Origin: Donghicola tyrosinivorans
Lineage (GTDB): Bacteria; Pseudomonadota; Alphaproteobacteria; Rhodobacterales; Rhodobacteraceae
Reading direction: 5' to 3'
NCBI RefSeq assembly: GCF_003003355.1
Contig: NZ_PVTQ01000001.1
Span: 310,001-374,000 of the forward strand
DNA length: 64,000 nt
In this document: positions 8,654 through 18,098 of the stretch, piece by piece
Numbering within the stretch: the first letter of the stretch is position 1
Layout of the letters: every line of letters starts with the position of its first letter
Position numbers and translations under genes: made by a program
Notes under the pieces: generated by a model
What the model was told of the DNA's origin: nothing
The model's input: only the letters and a program-made list of their open reading frames with translations
The model's database searches: none

Positions 8654-9460
8654 TTAGCCTTTGGTGATGTCGGGCGCGTCGACGGCCTTCATGCCGACAA
8701 CGTGGTAGCCCGCGTCAACGTGCAGGTTCTCGCCAGTCACACCGCTGCCCAGATCGGACAACAGGTAGAGGGCGGACTTGCCTACGTCCTCGATGGTGAC
8801 GTTGCGGCGCAGGGGCGAGTTGTATTCGTTCCACTTCATGATGTAGCGGAAATCGCCGATGCCGCTGGCGGCCAGGGTCTTGATGGGACCGGCGCTGATG
8901 GCGTTCACGCGGATGTTCTTTTTGCCAAGGTCTTCGGCCAGATACATCACCGAGGCTTCCAGAGCCGCTTTGGCGACGCCCATCACGTTATAGTGGGGCA
9001 TGACCTGTTCCGCGCCGTAGTAGGTCAGCGTCAGGGCGCTGCCACCTTCGGTCATCATCTTTTCCGCGCGCTGCATGATTGCGGTGAACGAATAGACCGA
9101 GATGTCCATAGTCATCGCAAAGTTGCCACGGGTGGTGTCCACGTAGCGGCCGCGCAGTTCGTTTTTGTCCGAAAAGCCGATGGCGTGGACAACAAAGTCC
9201 AGCTTGCCCCATTTGGCTTCCAGTTCGGCGAAGAGCGCATCCATCGAGGCTTCGTCGCTGACATCGCACGGTAGCACGATGTTCGAGCCCAGTTGCTCGG
9301 CCAGGGGGCCGACGCGCTTGAGCAGCGCTTCGCCCTGATACGAGAAGGCCAGTTCGGCCCCGGCGTCCGCACAGGCTTTGGCGATGCCCCATGCGATGGA
9401 TTTGTCGTTCGCCAGGCCCATGATCAGGCCGCGCTTGCCGGCCATCAGTGAAGTTGACAT
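8654..9460 (-). CDS. fabI: Enoyl-[acyl-carrier-protein] reductase (NADH)
   Basis: Last reduction of the fatty-acid elongation cycle. 268 residues in the FabI form of the short-chain dehydrogenase fold. The nucleotide-binding region is GLANDKSIAWGIA, and the catalytic Tyr/Tyr/Lys arrangement is in YYGAEQVMPHYNVMGVAK, followed by RVNAISAGPIKTLAASGI. The ATG at 9460 follows GGGGGA and is preferred over a start six codons upstream. It is the probable target of triclosan-type inhibitors by family. It diverges from pdxH, with about 95 bases between the starts. Confidence 0.95.
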   Translation of the reverse strand: MSTSLMAGKRGLIMGLANDKSIAWGIAKACADAGAELAFSYQGEALLKRVGPLAEQLGSNIVLPCDVSDEASMDALFAELEAKWGKLDFVVHAIGFSDKNELRGRYVDTTRGNFAMTMDISVYSFTAIMQRAEKMMTEGGSALTLTYYGAEQVMPHYNVMGVAKAALEASVMYLAEDLGKKNIRVNAISAGPIKTLAASGIGDFRYIMKWNEYNSPLRRNVTIEDVGKSALYLLSDLGSGVTGENLHVDAGYHVVGMKAVDAPDITKG

Positions 9461-9556
9461 GAGGTATCCCCCGCTCAAGTCTGAGATTGCCGATTTCGTT
9501 TAGGCGATACATATCATCGCTTCAAGGCACTTCACCCAGAGTAAAACGGGGGACCT

Positions 9557-10171
9557 ATGGACGACCAGAGCAAACGCAGCGGAATTTTCGCGGGCAATGA
9601 TCCTTTTGCCTTGGCAAAGGACTGGCTGGCAGAGGCCGAAAAGACCGAAGTGAACGATCCCAATGCCATCGCCCTTTCGACGGTGGACGAAGGCGGGATG
9701 CCCAATGTGCGGATGGTTCTATTGAAAGAGATAGAGGACGACGCCTTTGTCTTTTACACCAACTATGACAGCGCCAAAGGGCAAGAGATCAACAGTGCAG
9801 GCAAGGCTGCCTTTGTGATGCATTGGAAGTCTTTGCGCCGCCAGATCCGCGTCCGCGGTCTGGTGACCCGAGAGGATGGACTGCAGGCCGACGCCTATTA
9901 CTCCTCGCGATCTTTGCAAAGCCGGTTGGGGGCTTGGGCCTCGCAGCAGTCGCGCCCTTTGGATAGTCGTGCTTCCCTGATGGCCGAAGTGGCTAAAGTG
10001 ACCGCTACGAAAGGGCCGAATCCTAAACGCCCGAGTTTTTGGGGTGGATATCGAATCAAACCACTAGAAATTGAGTTTTGGGCCGATGGCGCGTTTCGCC
10101 TGCATGACCGCTTTCGCTGGACGCGCAACGATCTGATGGAAGACTGGGCAATTGTTCGCCTTAACCCGTAG
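9557..10171 (+). CDS. pdxH: Pyridoxamine 5'-phosphate oxidase
   Basis: FMN enzyme oxidising pyridoxine or pyridoxamine 5'-phosphate to PLP. The 204 residues show [26 protein letters not shown] (FMN contacts), [14 protein letters not shown], and the C-terminal [14 protein letters not shown], which together are diagnostic. Length is normal. GGGGGACC precedes the ATG. Another PLP-synthesis gene, pdxA, lies elsewhere in the window at 31247-32230. Confidence 0.96.
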   Translation: MDDQSKRSGIFAGNDPFALAKDWLAEAEKTEVNDPNAIALSTVDEGGMPNVRMVLLKEIEDDAFVFYTNYDSAKGQEINSAGKAAFVMHWKSLRRQIRVRGLVTREDGLQADAYYSSRSLQSRLGAWASQQSRPLDSRASLMAEVAKVTATKGPNPKRPSFWGGYRIKPLEIEFWADGAFRLHDRFRWTRNDLMEDWAIVRLNP

Positions 10172-10294
10172 AATTATCGGCGCATCATAATTGTATGGGG
10201 TTCTTTCCACATTTATGCAAACTCTTTGGGGTTGCATGTTTGCTCTACGCAGCACACAAACAAGATGTTGGGGAATATTTGTTGGAATATCGTC

Positions 10295-10819
10295 GTGAGC
10301 GGAGAAAAAGTCGGCCGTAGGGTCGTTGGTCACGTAAAGTGGTTCGATCCGGCCAAAGGATTTGGTTTCGTTGTCGCCTCTGAGGGGGGACCTGATATTT
10401 TGCTGCACGCAAACGTGCTGCGGAACTTTGGGCAAAGCTCGGTGGCTGATGGAGCTGGTATTGAAATTATCGCGCAGGAAACCCAGCGCGGGGTGCAAGC
10501 GGTAACGGTCGTTTCGATCGAACCGCCAAGTTCGACGACCGCAGCAGCGCTTGCGGATTTCGAAGAGCTGGACCCGGCGATCTTTGCTTCGGCAGAGTTG
10601 GTAGCGGCCCGTGTGAAGTGGTTCGATAAAGGCAAGGGATTCGGCTTTGCCAACGTCTGGGGCAAGCCTGAAGACGTCTTCGTCCACATCGAGGTGCTGC
10701 GCCGGTCGGGTCTTGCGGACCTGCAACCCGGCGAGGCTGTTGGCCTTCGGGTGATTGACGGCAAGCGTGGTCGCATGGCGACCGAAGTGCTGGCCTGGGA
10801 GGCAGCGGTTCGCCGCTGA
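10295..10819 (+). CDS. Tandem cold-shock-domain protein
   Basis: About 174 residues with two cold-shock domains. The first begins [17 protein letters not shown] and the second [17 protein letters not shown]; both carry the RNP1-like KGFGF core, with DILLHANVL and DVFVHIEVL as the RNP2-like parts. They are joined by a linker of about 40 residues rich in Thr, Ala and Glu. It probably binds single-stranded RNA or DNA. The start is uncertain: the GTG at 10295 has GGAAT 6 bases upstream, and an ATG at 10265 is in frame. A leader of more than 100 bases with complementary ATGCAA/TTGCAT stretches precedes it, which could matter for cold regulation (inference). Confidence 0.88.
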   Translation: MSGEKVGRRVVGHVKWFDPAKGFGFVVASEGGPDILLHANVLRNFGQSSVADGAGIEIIAQETQRGVQAVTVVSIEPPSSTTAAALADFEELDPAIFASAELVAARVKWFDKGKGFGFANVWGKPEDVFVHIEVLRRSGLADLQPGEAVGLRVIDGKRGRMATEVLAWEAAVRR

Positions 10820-10825
10820 TCCAAG

Positions 10826-11290
10826 ATGTCTCTATTGCGGGCCATTTTTGCTGTTTACGCAACATTTACCAGTGCGGCCCTAGCAAACTGCGAAGCAGAT
10901 CGCATTTTGCTGACCGGAGAGTGGGGCTCTGTCTCGTTCTCGGTCGAGATTGCCGACGATGACGCTGAACGTGCGCGGGGATTGATGTTCCGTGAACGGC
11001 TGCCTGCATCGTCCGGTATGCTCTTCATCTATGAAGAACCTCATGATTTGTCCTTCTGGATGCGGAACACGTTGATCCCGCTGGACATGATCTTTCTTGA
11101 TACCGAAGGCCGTGTCGTGCGTGTGCACGAAAATGCCATTCCCGGGGATGAAACCCCGATCCGTGCCGGTGCGCCTGCCGTGTCGGTGCTAGAGATCAAT
11201 GGCGGTCTGGCCCGCCGCATCGGCATTGATGCCGATAGCGTGGCGCAGCATCCCGCCTTTGGACCAGATGCGGCTTTACCCTGCAAATAA
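10826..11290 (+). CDS. DUF192 family exported protein
   Basis: 154 residues with a probable cleavable signal peptide (residues 1-20, ending at ALA-NC) and a DUF192 domain. The family features are seen in ERARGLMFRERLP, GMLFIYEEPHDLSFWMRNTLIPLDMIFLD (quoted in parts: GMLFIYEE, FWMRNTLIPLDMIF) and the C-terminal VLEINGG. The molecular role of DUF192 is not established. It begins 6 bases after the cold-shock gene and is probably cotranscribed with it, though no functional link is evident. Confidence 0.88.
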   Translation: MSLLRAIFAVYATFTSAALANCEADRILLTGEWGSVSFSVEIADDDAERARGLMFRERLPASSGMLFIYEEPHDLSFWMRNTLIPLDMIFLDTEGRVVRVHENAIPGDETPIRAGAPAVSVLEINGGLARRIGIDADSVAQHPAFGPDAALPCK

Positions 11291-11343
11291 ATCATAACAT
11301 CCCTCTTTCCTTTGTCTTTTCTTCGGACTAGAGAGGGGCCAGT

Positions 11344-11420
11344 CGGGGCGTGGCGCAGCCTGGTAGCGCGTCTGTTTTGGGTACAGAAGGTCGTGAGTTC
11401 GAATCTCGCCGCCCCGACCA
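11344..11420 (+). tRNA. tRNA-Pro (anticodon TGG)
   Basis: The 77-base cloverleaf has acceptor arms CGGGGCG (11344-11350) and CGCCCCG (11410-11416), discriminator A and an encoded CCA. The anticodon stem is TCTGT/ACAGA with loop TTTGGGT, giving anticodon TGG. The T arm contains GAGTTCGAATCTC. It decodes proline codons CCN. Confidence 0.96.
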
Positions 11421-11636
11421 CTTTCCACTGATCCGCATCGATTACGGACGTTGCAATATCATGTGATGTTGGCGCTCTCATCGCCGCTATTTTCCCACTT
11501 GCGGAAATTTGGCGCTGTGACAATCTGAAGGTGCCCGCCATAGACCATTATGGGTTGCCACAGAGGCAGCCGCGTCTTGCCACCTACGACGGACGGTCAC
11601 GCAGCCCGGACCATGCGCGCTGCAAGAGGGTCGGCA

Positions 11637-11780
11637 ATGGATATTCGGGGACGTTTCAGAACACCCTTGGGGCCAGTCAGACTGGCAGAGCTTACGGCGG
11701 CCGTGCGCTACTTTCGCGCCGCGCCAGAGCAACACATCTTTCGGGCCGCTGTCGCCGCCTCTCTTCTGAACACCGCCTGA
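11637..11780 (+). CDS. Possible 47-residue small protein
   Basis: An ATG with AAGAGGG 6-9 bases upstream opens 47 codons ending in TGA. The product starts MDIRGRFRTPLGPVRLAEL and continues as an Ala/Arg-rich stretch likely to form an amphipathic helix, ending ASLLNTA. It lies between tRNA-Pro and a small membrane protein. I recognise no family. Codon composition is GC-rich like the neighbours. The rest of 11421-11636 shows no gene. Treat as a candidate only. Confidence 0.35.
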   Translation: MDIRGRFRTPLGPVRLAELTAAVRYFRAAPEQHIFRAAVAASLLNTA

Positions 11781-11838
11781 TATTTTCTGCCCGCGCGACC
11801 GGCCTGAGATGCTGTCGCGTCTTCGTAGGACACCCGCA

Positions 11839-12237
11839 ATGAACCACCTGATTGCACTTCTTTCCAGTGTGACCTGTCTGACCCTGATGGCCATGGTCTA
11901 CTACTGCAAATTCCTCACCGGTCAGCGCAGCTGGCTGCGGTCTGATGTGATCCAGATGAACCTTCTGGCCATCCTGACCGGTCTTTTCTCGCTGGCTTTG
12001 CCTGCGACGATCATGGGCCTGCTTGGCGTGACCGCGACGGGTTTCAGCTTTGCCACCCTTGGCAACAGCGCTATCGAGATCGCCAGCGCTGCCGCGATTA
12101 CCGCGACGGTTTGGCTGTATGTCTCTGCGGTCAAACGTGGCAACAGCGAAGCGCGCTTCAGCGATAACGTAATGCCCTTTACCCCGACTCCTCCCGCACC
12201 ACGCACACCCACCCGCCCTATGAAAAAGGCAGCTTGA
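11839..12237 (+). CDS. Small hydrophobic membrane protein, unknown function
   Basis: About 132 residues, not recognised. Three hydrophobic stretches are visible: IALLSSVTCLTLMAMVYYC, the MNLLAILTGLFSLALPATIMGLL region, and IEIASAAAITATVWLYV. A Pro-rich tail ending in PMKKAA follows and is probably cytoplasmic. The ATG at 11839 was chosen because the first membrane segment begins there and GTAGGAC lies upstream; an in-frame start ten codons earlier adds only charged residues. A strong terminator follows at 12282-12320, so it is the last gene of its transcript. Confidence 0.65.
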   Translation: MNHLIALLSSVTCLTLMAMVYYCKFLTGQRSWLRSDVIQMNLLAILTGLFSLALPATIMGLLGVTATGFSFATLGNSAIEIASAAAITATVWLYVSAVKRGNSEARFSDNVMPFTPTPPAPRTPTRPMKKAA

Positions 12238-12281
12238 GGGCATTTGAACCTTGGTGACGAGGGCAGAGAGCCCGGTAAGCC

Positions 12282-12320
12282 TGCATGCCGCAACATGACG
12301 TTGCGGCATGCAAGTTTTTT
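12282..12320 (+). terminator. Strong intrinsic terminator
   Basis: Perfect 13-bp arms TGCATGCCGCAAC and GTTGCGGCATGCA with a 5-base loop are followed by AG and six T. It closes the transcript of the small membrane protein. Confidence 0.88.
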
Positions 12321-13128
12321 AATATCCTCCGATTTGGGCGGGGTTTTGCAAAAACATGCCCTATATCGCAGGGCGGGAAATAGGGACGCCAAGGGGAGAA
12401 AGTCCCGCGATGGGTTAGCTAGTCCTGCGTGGACAGTGAGGCACCCGTAAAACAATCCAACCTGTCGGGAACATGCCCCCTAGATCTGGGGAATTCGGCG
12501 TGCTTGCGTGTTCGGCAGGGCGCTATCTTGCCAGTGAACATGCGGCTGATGCGTGAAGATCTGGGGAAACCTAACGGGTAGCATAGCCGCCTGCATTGGC
12601 AGAGCGATGCCCTTCCCAATTCCCTCAAATTCCATCGCGGCGGGCATGGGTGCAGAATCTCACGACTTTTGCATTTGCCGCCGCCGAGGAAAAGAATCCC
12701 CCACTGTATATTGTGTCGCCAAAGGGAACTGCGCCGATTTGGGCGGCGATTATGCGTCGATTCTTGGCCCTTCGACCGTTTCGACTGCACGAAAGACAGT
12801 GATTTGTTAACCAATTCGCCATTTCCGGAGGCTTCGAATCGGAATTCAGCGCGAAGATATGTAATCTCAACTTTGGATATGTCTAATCACCCACAAGGTA
12901 GAAAGACTATCCTTTTGGGATGGTGGTCCGCTCTCGCTTTGCGTGTGTGCCGAAAGCCGTCAAAAAGCATCCACAGTCTAATGCGCAGTAGATAAAGAGA
13001 AAAACCCGTGTGTGCAAAAATATTGTGTAAAAGTTGACGATCCGACATGAATCACTTGCCCCTCTTTGACCCTTCAGGAGGCGGGGCGCTGCAAGTCCAT
13101 TTTTGTCTCATTTTGGGTAAAAAATTCG
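12321..13128. other. Gene-free interval of about 0.8 kb
   Basis: No reading frame here has a convincing ribosome-binding site together with a protein-like composition. Structure is visible in the first part: CCCTAT pairs with ATAGGG (around 12359-12386), GTCC with GGAC (around 12422-12435), and a 12-base direct repeat AGATCTGGGGAA occurs at 12482-12493 and 12557-12568. This could hold a non-coding RNA or a long regulatory region for nrdJ. I do not find the conserved cores of tmRNA, 4.5S RNA, RNase P RNA or a cobalamin riboswitch. Confidence 0.5.
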
Positions 13129-13193
13129 TTGACCGTTTAGGCCCTGCTACGCCAGATTGTGGGGCATGAAGCGAACTGCACTATATTTAGTGC
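13129..13193 (+). promoter_or_regulatory. Probable nrdJ promoter with two NrdR boxes
   Basis: A -35-like TTGACC lies at 13129-13134. Downstream is a good NrdR-type palindrome CACTATATTTAGTG (13179-13192) and a weaker one reading CTACGCCAGATTGTGG (13147-13162). Their centres are 31 bp apart, close to the three-turn spacing known for NrdR box pairs. The upstream box overlaps the expected -10 position. Assignment by consensus recall; the -10 is weak. Confidence 0.55.
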
Positions 13194-13341
13194 CATGAGC
13201 AAGCCTCTAGAGTTGTAAGTTCTTACGGTTTGTCGCCTCGCTCGGGCAGCGTGTTTGCCTGTTAAGTAAAGAATAACTGTCCATTTTAGGACTTTGGCCG
13301 CCTTGGCGGGCCGATGGATTATTGTCAGACGGGACAAAAGA

Positions 13342-16300
13342 ATGAAGATCGACAGGAAGTTTACCAAAGCCGGCCAAGACGCATATGCTTCGCTGGATTT
13401 CGTGAAAACGGTTTCGGAAATCCGCAACCCTGACGGTACTGTAGTATTCAAGCTGGATAACGTTGAGGTTCCCGCAGGTTGGAGCCAGGTTGCCAGCGAC
13501 GTCATTGCGCAAAAGTATTTCCGCAAGGCCGGTGTTCCCGCTGAAACCAAGCGTGTCCGCGAAAAGGACGTTCCCGAATTCCTGTGGCGCTCGGTCCCCG
13601 TTGAGGGTTCTGCCATGTCGGGCGAGACCAGCGCCAAGCAGGTGTTTGACCGTCTGGCAGGTGCTTGGACCTATTGGGGCTGGAAGGGTGGCTATTTCAC
13701 CACCGAGGAAGACGCGCAGGCCTATTTCGACGAGATGCGCTATATGCTGGCCCGCCAGATGGCCGCGCCGAACAGCCCCCAGTGGTTCAATACCGGTCTG
13801 CATTGGGCCTATGGCATCGACGGCCCCAGCCAGGGCCACTTCTACGTAGACTACAAGACCGGCAAGCTGACCAAATCGAACAGCGCTTATGAGCATCCCC
13901 AGCCGCACGCCTGCTTTATCCAGTCGGTCAGCGATGATCTGGTGAACGAGGGCGGCATCATGGACCTCTGGGTTCGCGAAGCACGCCTGTTCAAATATGG
14001 CTCGGGTACCGGCACCAACTTTTCCAGCCTGCGCGGCGAGGGCGAGAGCCTGTCGGGCGGCGGCAAATCCTCGGGCCTGATGGGCTTTCTGAAGATCGGA
14101 GACCGTGCTGCGGGCGCGATCAAGTCCGGTGGTACCACCCGCCGCGCGGCCAAGATGGTGATCTGTGATGCGGACCATCCCGATATCGAGGATTTCATCA
14201 ACTGGAAGGTCAAGGAAGAGCAGAAGGTTGCCAGCATCGTCGCCGGTTCGAAGATGCACGAGGCACGCCTGAACGAGATTTTCGCCGCCATCCGCGAATG
14301 GGACGGCAGCACCGAGGATGCGGTTGATCCCACCAAGAACGGCGCGCTGAAATCCGCCATTCGCGGCGCGAAAAAGAACGCGATCCCAGAGACTTACATC
14401 AAGCGCGTGCTGGATTACGCACAGCAGGGCTACAGCAGCATCGAGTTCCCGACCTACAACACCGACTGGGACAGCGAAGCCTATGCCAGCGTGTCGGGCC
14501 AGAACTCGAACAACTCGGTCCGCGTGACGGATGCGTTCCTGCAGGCGGTCAAGGATGACGCGGATTGGGAACTGATCCGCCGCACCGACGGCTCGGTCGC
14601 CAAGACGATCAAGGCCCGTGATCTGTGGGAGCAGATTGGCCACGCCGCATGGGCTTGCGCCGATCCGGGCATCCAGTACCACGACACTGTGAACGCATGG
14701 CACACTTGCCCCGAAGACGGGCAGATCCGCGGTTCGAACCCGTGCTCGGAATACATGTTCCTTGACGATACCGCGTGCAACCTTGCCTCGATGAACCTGC
14801 TGCAGTTCTACAAAGGCGGTACCTTCCGCGTTGAGGACTACATGCACGCCTCGCGTTTGTGGACCCTGACGCTGGAGATCAGCGTGATGATGGCGCAGTT
14901 CCCCTCGAAGGAAATTGCGCAGCTGTCTTATGACTTCCGCACGCTGGGTCTGGGTTATGCCAACATTGGCGGCCTGCTGATGCAGATGGGCTATGGCTAC
15001 GACAGCAAGGAAGGCCGTGCGATGGCTGCCGCGCTGACGGCGATCATGACAGGCGTGTCCTACGCAACCTCGGCCGAGATTGCGGGCGAATTGGGTACCT
15101 TCTCGGGCTATGAGCGCAACGCGCATCACATGCTGCGGGTCATCCGTAACCATCGCAACGCGGCGCACGGCAATGCCGAGGGCTATGAGGAACTGGCCGT
15201 CAAACCGATCCCGCTGGATCTGGTGAACTGCCCCGATGCCCGCTTGACCAAGATCGCGGCCAGCACGTGGGACGAGGCCCTGCGTCTGGGTGAGCTGCAC
15301 GGCTATCGCAACGCGCAGGCCACTGTGATCGCGCCCACCGGCACCATCGGTCTGGTCATGGACTGCGACACAACCGGTATCGAGCCTGACTTTGCGCTGG
15401 TGAAATTCAAGAAGCTTGCAGGTGGCGGATACTTCAAGATCATCAACCGCTCGGTGCCTGCTGCGCTGGAGAAACTAGGCTACGGCAGTGCGCAGATCGA
15501 AGAAATCATCAGCTATGCGGTCGGCCACGGCAGCCTTGGTAATGCGCCCGGCATCAACCACACAAGCCTGATCGGCCACGGTTTCGGCAAGGCCGAGTTG
15601 GAAAAGATCGAGGCCGCGCTGGCGACCGCCTTCGACATCCGCTTTGTCTTCAACCAGTGGACCTTGGGCGAAGAGTTCTGCAAGAACGTTCTGGGCATTC
15701 CGGCGGCCAAACTGGTGGACCCCAGCTTCGATCTGCTGCGCCATCTGGGCTATACTAAAGCCGAGGTTGAGGCTGCCAATGACCATGTCTGCGGCACCAT
15801 GACCCTTGAGGGCGCGCCGCACCTGAAGACCGATCATTACAACGTCTTTGACTGCGCGAACCCCTGCGGCAAGAAGGGCAAGCGTTACCTCAGCGTCGAA
15901 AGCCACATCCGCATGATGGCCGCCGCGCAAAGCTTTATCTCGGGCGCGATCTCCAAGACCGTGAACATGGCCAACAACGCCACCATCGAGGACTGCCAGA
16001 AGGCTTATGAGCTGTCGTGGGAACTGGGTGTCAAAGCCAACGCCCTCTACCGTGACGGATCGAAGCTGAGCCAGCCTCTGGCAGCGGCGCTGGTAGAGGA
16101 TGACGACGACGCAGCAGAGGTGCTGGAAAGCGGCACCCCGCAGGAAAAAGCCGCTGTCATTGCCGAGAAGATCGTTGAGAAGGTGGTCATCAAAGAGATC
16201 GCCAAGACCCAGCGCACCAAACTGCCCGAGCGTCGCAAAGGCTACACCCAGAAAGCGGTTGTGGGGGGGCACAAGGTCTATCTGCGCACCGGTGAATACG

Positions 16301-16983
16301 GTGATGGTTCCTTGGGCGAGATTTTCATCGATATGCACAAGGAAGGCGCAGGCTTCCGCGCAATGATGAACAACTTTGCCATCGCGGTCTCGGTTGGTCT
16401 GCAATACGGGGTGCCGCTGGAAGAGTTCGTGGACGCCTTCACCTTCACCAAGTTCGAACCCTCGGGCATGGTGCAGGGCAACGACAGTATCAAGAACGCA
16501 ACCTCGATCCTGGATTACATTTTCCGCGAACTGGCGGTCAGCTATCTGGACCGGACCGATCTGGCACACATCAAGCCTCAGGGCGCCAGCTTTGACGATC
16601 TGGGCCGCGGCGAAGAGGAAGGCAAACGGAACTTTAAAGAGGTTCCCGAAAGCCGCGCCCATGACCCGCTGGAAGTGCTGAAGCAGATCAGTTCGTCGGG
16701 CTATCTTCGTAAACGTGTGCCCGCAGACCTAGTTGTTTTGCGTGGCGGGCAACATATCCACAGCGAATCCGTTGACTCCAAATTGGACTCTGGGGAATCC
16801 CTAGCAACTCTGGTCACGTCGAAGGAATCGACTCAGCCAGTTACAAAAATCGACGCCCGTCAGAAGGCGAAGATGCAGGGATATGAAGGCGAGGCCTGTG
16901 GTGACTGTGGCAACTACACCCTGGTCCGCAACGGAACCTGCATGAAATGCAACACCTGTGGCGCCACAAGCGGCTGCAGCTAA
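13342..16983 (+). CDS. nrdJ: Adenosylcobalamin-dependent (class II) ribonucleoside-diphosphate reductase
   Basis: Makes deoxyribonucleotides using vitamin B12 instead of an oxygen-dependent radical, so it works with or without oxygen. 1213 residues, the usual size for the alphaproteobacterial form. Catalytic-barrel motifs include [12 protein letters not shown]-like [14 protein letters not shown], the [20 protein letters not shown] region near residue 245, and [18 protein letters not shown] near 465. The C-terminal redox tail has CGDC and CMKC-CGATSGC cysteine pairs after residue 1185. The ATG at 13342 is preceded by GGGAC. Probable NrdR boxes lie about 150-200 bases upstream. No other RNR gene is seen in the window. 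Confidence 0.96.
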   Translation: MKIDRKFTKAGQDAYASLDFVKTVSEIRNPDGTVVFKLDNVEVPAGWSQVASDVIAQKYFRKAGVPAETKRVREKDVPEFLWRSVPVEGSAMSGETSAKQVFDRLAGAWTYWGWKGGYFTTEEDAQAYFDEMRYMLARQMAAPNSPQWFNTGLHWAYGIDGPSQGHFYVDYKTGKLTKSNSAYEHPQPHACFIQSVSDDLVNEGGIMDLWVREARLFKYGSGTGTNFSSLRGEGESLSGGGKSSGLMGFLKIGDRAAGAIKSGGTTRRAAKMVICDADHPDIEDFINWKVKEEQKVASIVAGSKMHEARLNEIFAAIREWDGSTEDAVDPTKNGALKSAIRGAKKNAIPETYIKRVLDYAQQGYSSIEFPTYNTDWDSEAYASVSGQNSNNSVRVTDAFLQAVKDDADWELIRRTDGSVAKTIKARDLWEQIGHAAWACADPGIQYHDTVNAWHTCPEDGQIRGSNPCSEYMFLDDTACNLASMNLLQFYKGGTFRVEDYMHASRLWTLTLEISVMMAQFPSKEIAQLSYDFRTLGLGYANIGGLLMQMGYGYDSKEGRAMAAALTAIMTGVSYATSAEIAGELGTFSGYERNAHHMLRVIRNHRNAAHGNAEGYEELAVKPIPLDLVNCPDARLTKIAASTWDEALRLGELHGYRNAQATVIAPTGTIGLVMDCDTTGIEPDFALVKFKKLAGGGYFKIINRSVPAALEKLGYGSAQIEEIISYAVGHGSLGNAPGINHTSLIGHGFGKAELEKIEAALATAFDIRFVFNQWTLGEEFCKNVLGIPAAKLVDPSFDLLRHLGYTKAEVEAANDHVCGTMTLEGAPHLKTDHYNVFDCANPCGKKGKRYLSVESHIRMMAAAQSFISGAISKTVNMANNATIEDCQKAYELSWELGVKANALYRDGSKLSQPLAAALVEDDDDAAEVLESGTPQEKAAVIAEKIVEKVVIKEIAKTQRTKLPERRKGYTQKAVVGGHKVYLRTGEYGDGSLGEIFIDMHKEGAGFRAMMNNFAIAVSVGLQYGVPLEEFVDAFTFTKFEPSGMVQGNDSIKNATSILDYIFRELAVSYLDRTDLAHIKPQGASFDDLGRGEEEGKRNFKEVPESRAHDPLEVLKQISSSGYLRKRVPADLVVLRGGQHIHSESVDSKLDSGESLATLVTSKESTQPVTKIDARQKAKMQGYEGEACGDCGNYTLVRNGTCMKCNTCGATSGCS

Positions 16984-17002
16984 GGATCGAGCGGGGACAT
17001 CG

Positions 17003-17254
17003 ATGCAGTTCCTTTTGAATAATGACCTCGTCGCACCCAAAGAGGTGCGCCGGGGGGTAGGCGGGCTGACGGCGCAATTCCCGCGCCAATACAACAGCTG
17101 GCTTGTTAACGAGGCTTTCGAAGGTGCGGGATGCCTGACCGTACTGGCAGAGGGTAGGGCGCTTCGCGCCTACGAGATTGTAGAGTTGAAACTTGGGTCG
17201 AGTGATCTGGAGGTGACGCTGAAGCGTCACGCGGATCAGCCCAAACTACACTGA
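17003..17254 (+). CDS. Small conserved-looking protein, unknown function
   Basis: 83 residues, not recognised. It starts MQFLLNNDLVAPKEVRRG and contains LVNEAFEGAGCLTVLAEG and YEIVELKLGSSDLEVTLKRH, a mixed alpha/beta composition with no signal peptide or membrane segment. GAGCGGGGA lies 6 bases before the ATG. It begins 19 bases after the nrdJ stop and is probably cotranscribed, so a role tied to nucleotide reduction is possible but unproven. Confidence 0.65.
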   Translation: MQFLLNNDLVAPKEVRRGVGGLTAQFPRQYNSWLVNEAFEGAGCLTVLAEGRALRAYEIVELKLGSSDLEVTLKRHADQPKLH

Positions 17255-17260
17255 GGTCTG

Positions 17261-17384
17261 GGGCGGGTGCGCTCGCCCTGAACACGGGTCCGGACGCAGG
17301 CATGAAAATAATCGGGCAGTCCCAACTATACGAGTCGGACCCGTGAAACTGGGGTCGCTGTTCGCAGCGGCCCCCTTTTCTTTG
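17261..17384 (+). ncRNA. Candidate structured RNA (three hairpins ending in a terminator)
   Basis: Three successive foldable segments lie between the small gene after nrdJ and the pqi operon. A short hairpin GGGCG/CGCCC spans 17261-17278. A perfect 10-bp pairing CACGGGTCCG (17283-17292) with CGGACCCGTG (17336-17345) encloses 43 bases. A UUCG-capped intrinsic terminator covers 17351-17384. It could be a processed 3' RNA of the nrdJ transcript or an independent small RNA. No promoter is clear. Confidence 0.35.
17351..17384 (+). terminator. Intrinsic terminator with TTCG tetraloop
   Basis: Arms GGGGTCGCTG and CAGCGGCCCC (one G-T pair) close a TTCG loop and are followed by CCTTTTCTTT. It ends the nrdJ transcript before the pqi operon. 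Confidence 0.8.
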
Positions 17385-17474
17385 GGGGCAGGGATGCGAC
17401 GGATCAGTTGTTTCGATTTGTTTAATGATTAGATATGATGCACATGCAGAATTGCATCTTAAGGGATTGTCCGA

Positions 17475-18098
17475 GTGACTGATAACGCGACCAATGGGCA
17501 GATGATTGTTTGCCCCCATTGCGATGCGCTGTACCGCGTTCGGATGCCCGAGTTCGGCGAGCGTGCCGTATGTAAGCGCTGCCATACGGTGCTGATCGCA
17601 CCGCGGGCTCATGCGATGATCCGTATCGTGGCCCTCTCGGTGACGAACCTGATCCTTGTAATTGCGGCCCTCTTTTTGCCCTTTCTACAGATCAGCCGCG
17701 CGGGCTTTTCCAACGCCACATCCCTGATGGATGCGGTGCTGGCTTTTGCGACCGGCCCGCTGTTTGTGCTGTCCTTGGCTGTGGGGGCGCTGATCGTTGT
17801 GGTGCCCATGCTGCGGATGCTGCTGTCGATCTATGTGCTGGCCCCGATGGCCTTTGATCGCAAACCGCTGCCCGCATCGAAACGGGCCTTTCGCCTGTTC
17901 GAGGCCCTCAAGCCGTGGTCTATGGCCGAGATCTTCGTGCTGGGCTGCGGCGTCGCTTTGGTCAAGGTTTCGGCCCTTGCGCAGGTGCATCTGGGCTCGG
18001 CCTTCTGGATGATGTGTGTGCTGGTCGTGGTGGTTCTGCTGCAAGACAACATGATGTGCCGCTGGTCTATCTGGAACGCTCTGGAGCGCCGGAAATGA
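17475..18098 (+). CDS. Paraquat-inducible protein A family, first half-length protein
   Basis: 207 residues, an inner-membrane partner of the MCE protein encoded downstream. An N-terminal zinc-ribbon-like region has CPHCDALYRVRMPEFGERAVC-type spacing (CPHC ... CKRC, residues about 13-36). About four membrane helices follow, including LVIAALFLPFLQIS and the LSLAVGALIVVVPMLRMLLS region; PWSMAEIFVLGCGVALVKV is typical of PqiA. E. coli PqiA and YebS carry two such units in one chain; here they are two genes. The start is GTG. The stop overlaps the next start (ATGA). Confidence 0.85.
   Translation: MTDNATNGQMIVCPHCDALYRVRMPEFGERAVCKRCHTVLIAPRAHAMIRIVALSVTNLILVIAALFLPFLQISRAGFSNATSLMDAVLAFATGPLFVLSLAVGALIVVVPMLRMLLSIYVLAPMAFDRKPLPASKRAFRLFEALKPWSMAEIFVLGCGVALVKVSALAQVHLGSAFWMMCVLVVVVLLQDNMMCRWSIWNALERRK

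Noticed and set aside
12375-12410. GGGGAGAAAGTCCC, reminiscent of the RNase P RNA GAGGAAAGTCC core
   Set aside because: The match is partial and the other conserved RNase P regions are not found downstream.
12625-12870. Minus-strand frame of 81 codons in the gene-free interval
   Set aside because: No ribosome-binding site, no recognisable domain, unusual Cys/Arg/Asn-rich composition.
12321-13341. Cobalamin riboswitch upstream of B12-dependent nrdJ
   Set aside because: I looked for the conserved B12-box and core elements and did not find them.
13207-15300. Open frame of about 700 codons antisense to nrdJ
   Set aside because: High-GC coding DNA opens antisense frames. This one mirrors nrdJ, has no ribosome-binding site or family motif, and the sense protein is unequivocal.
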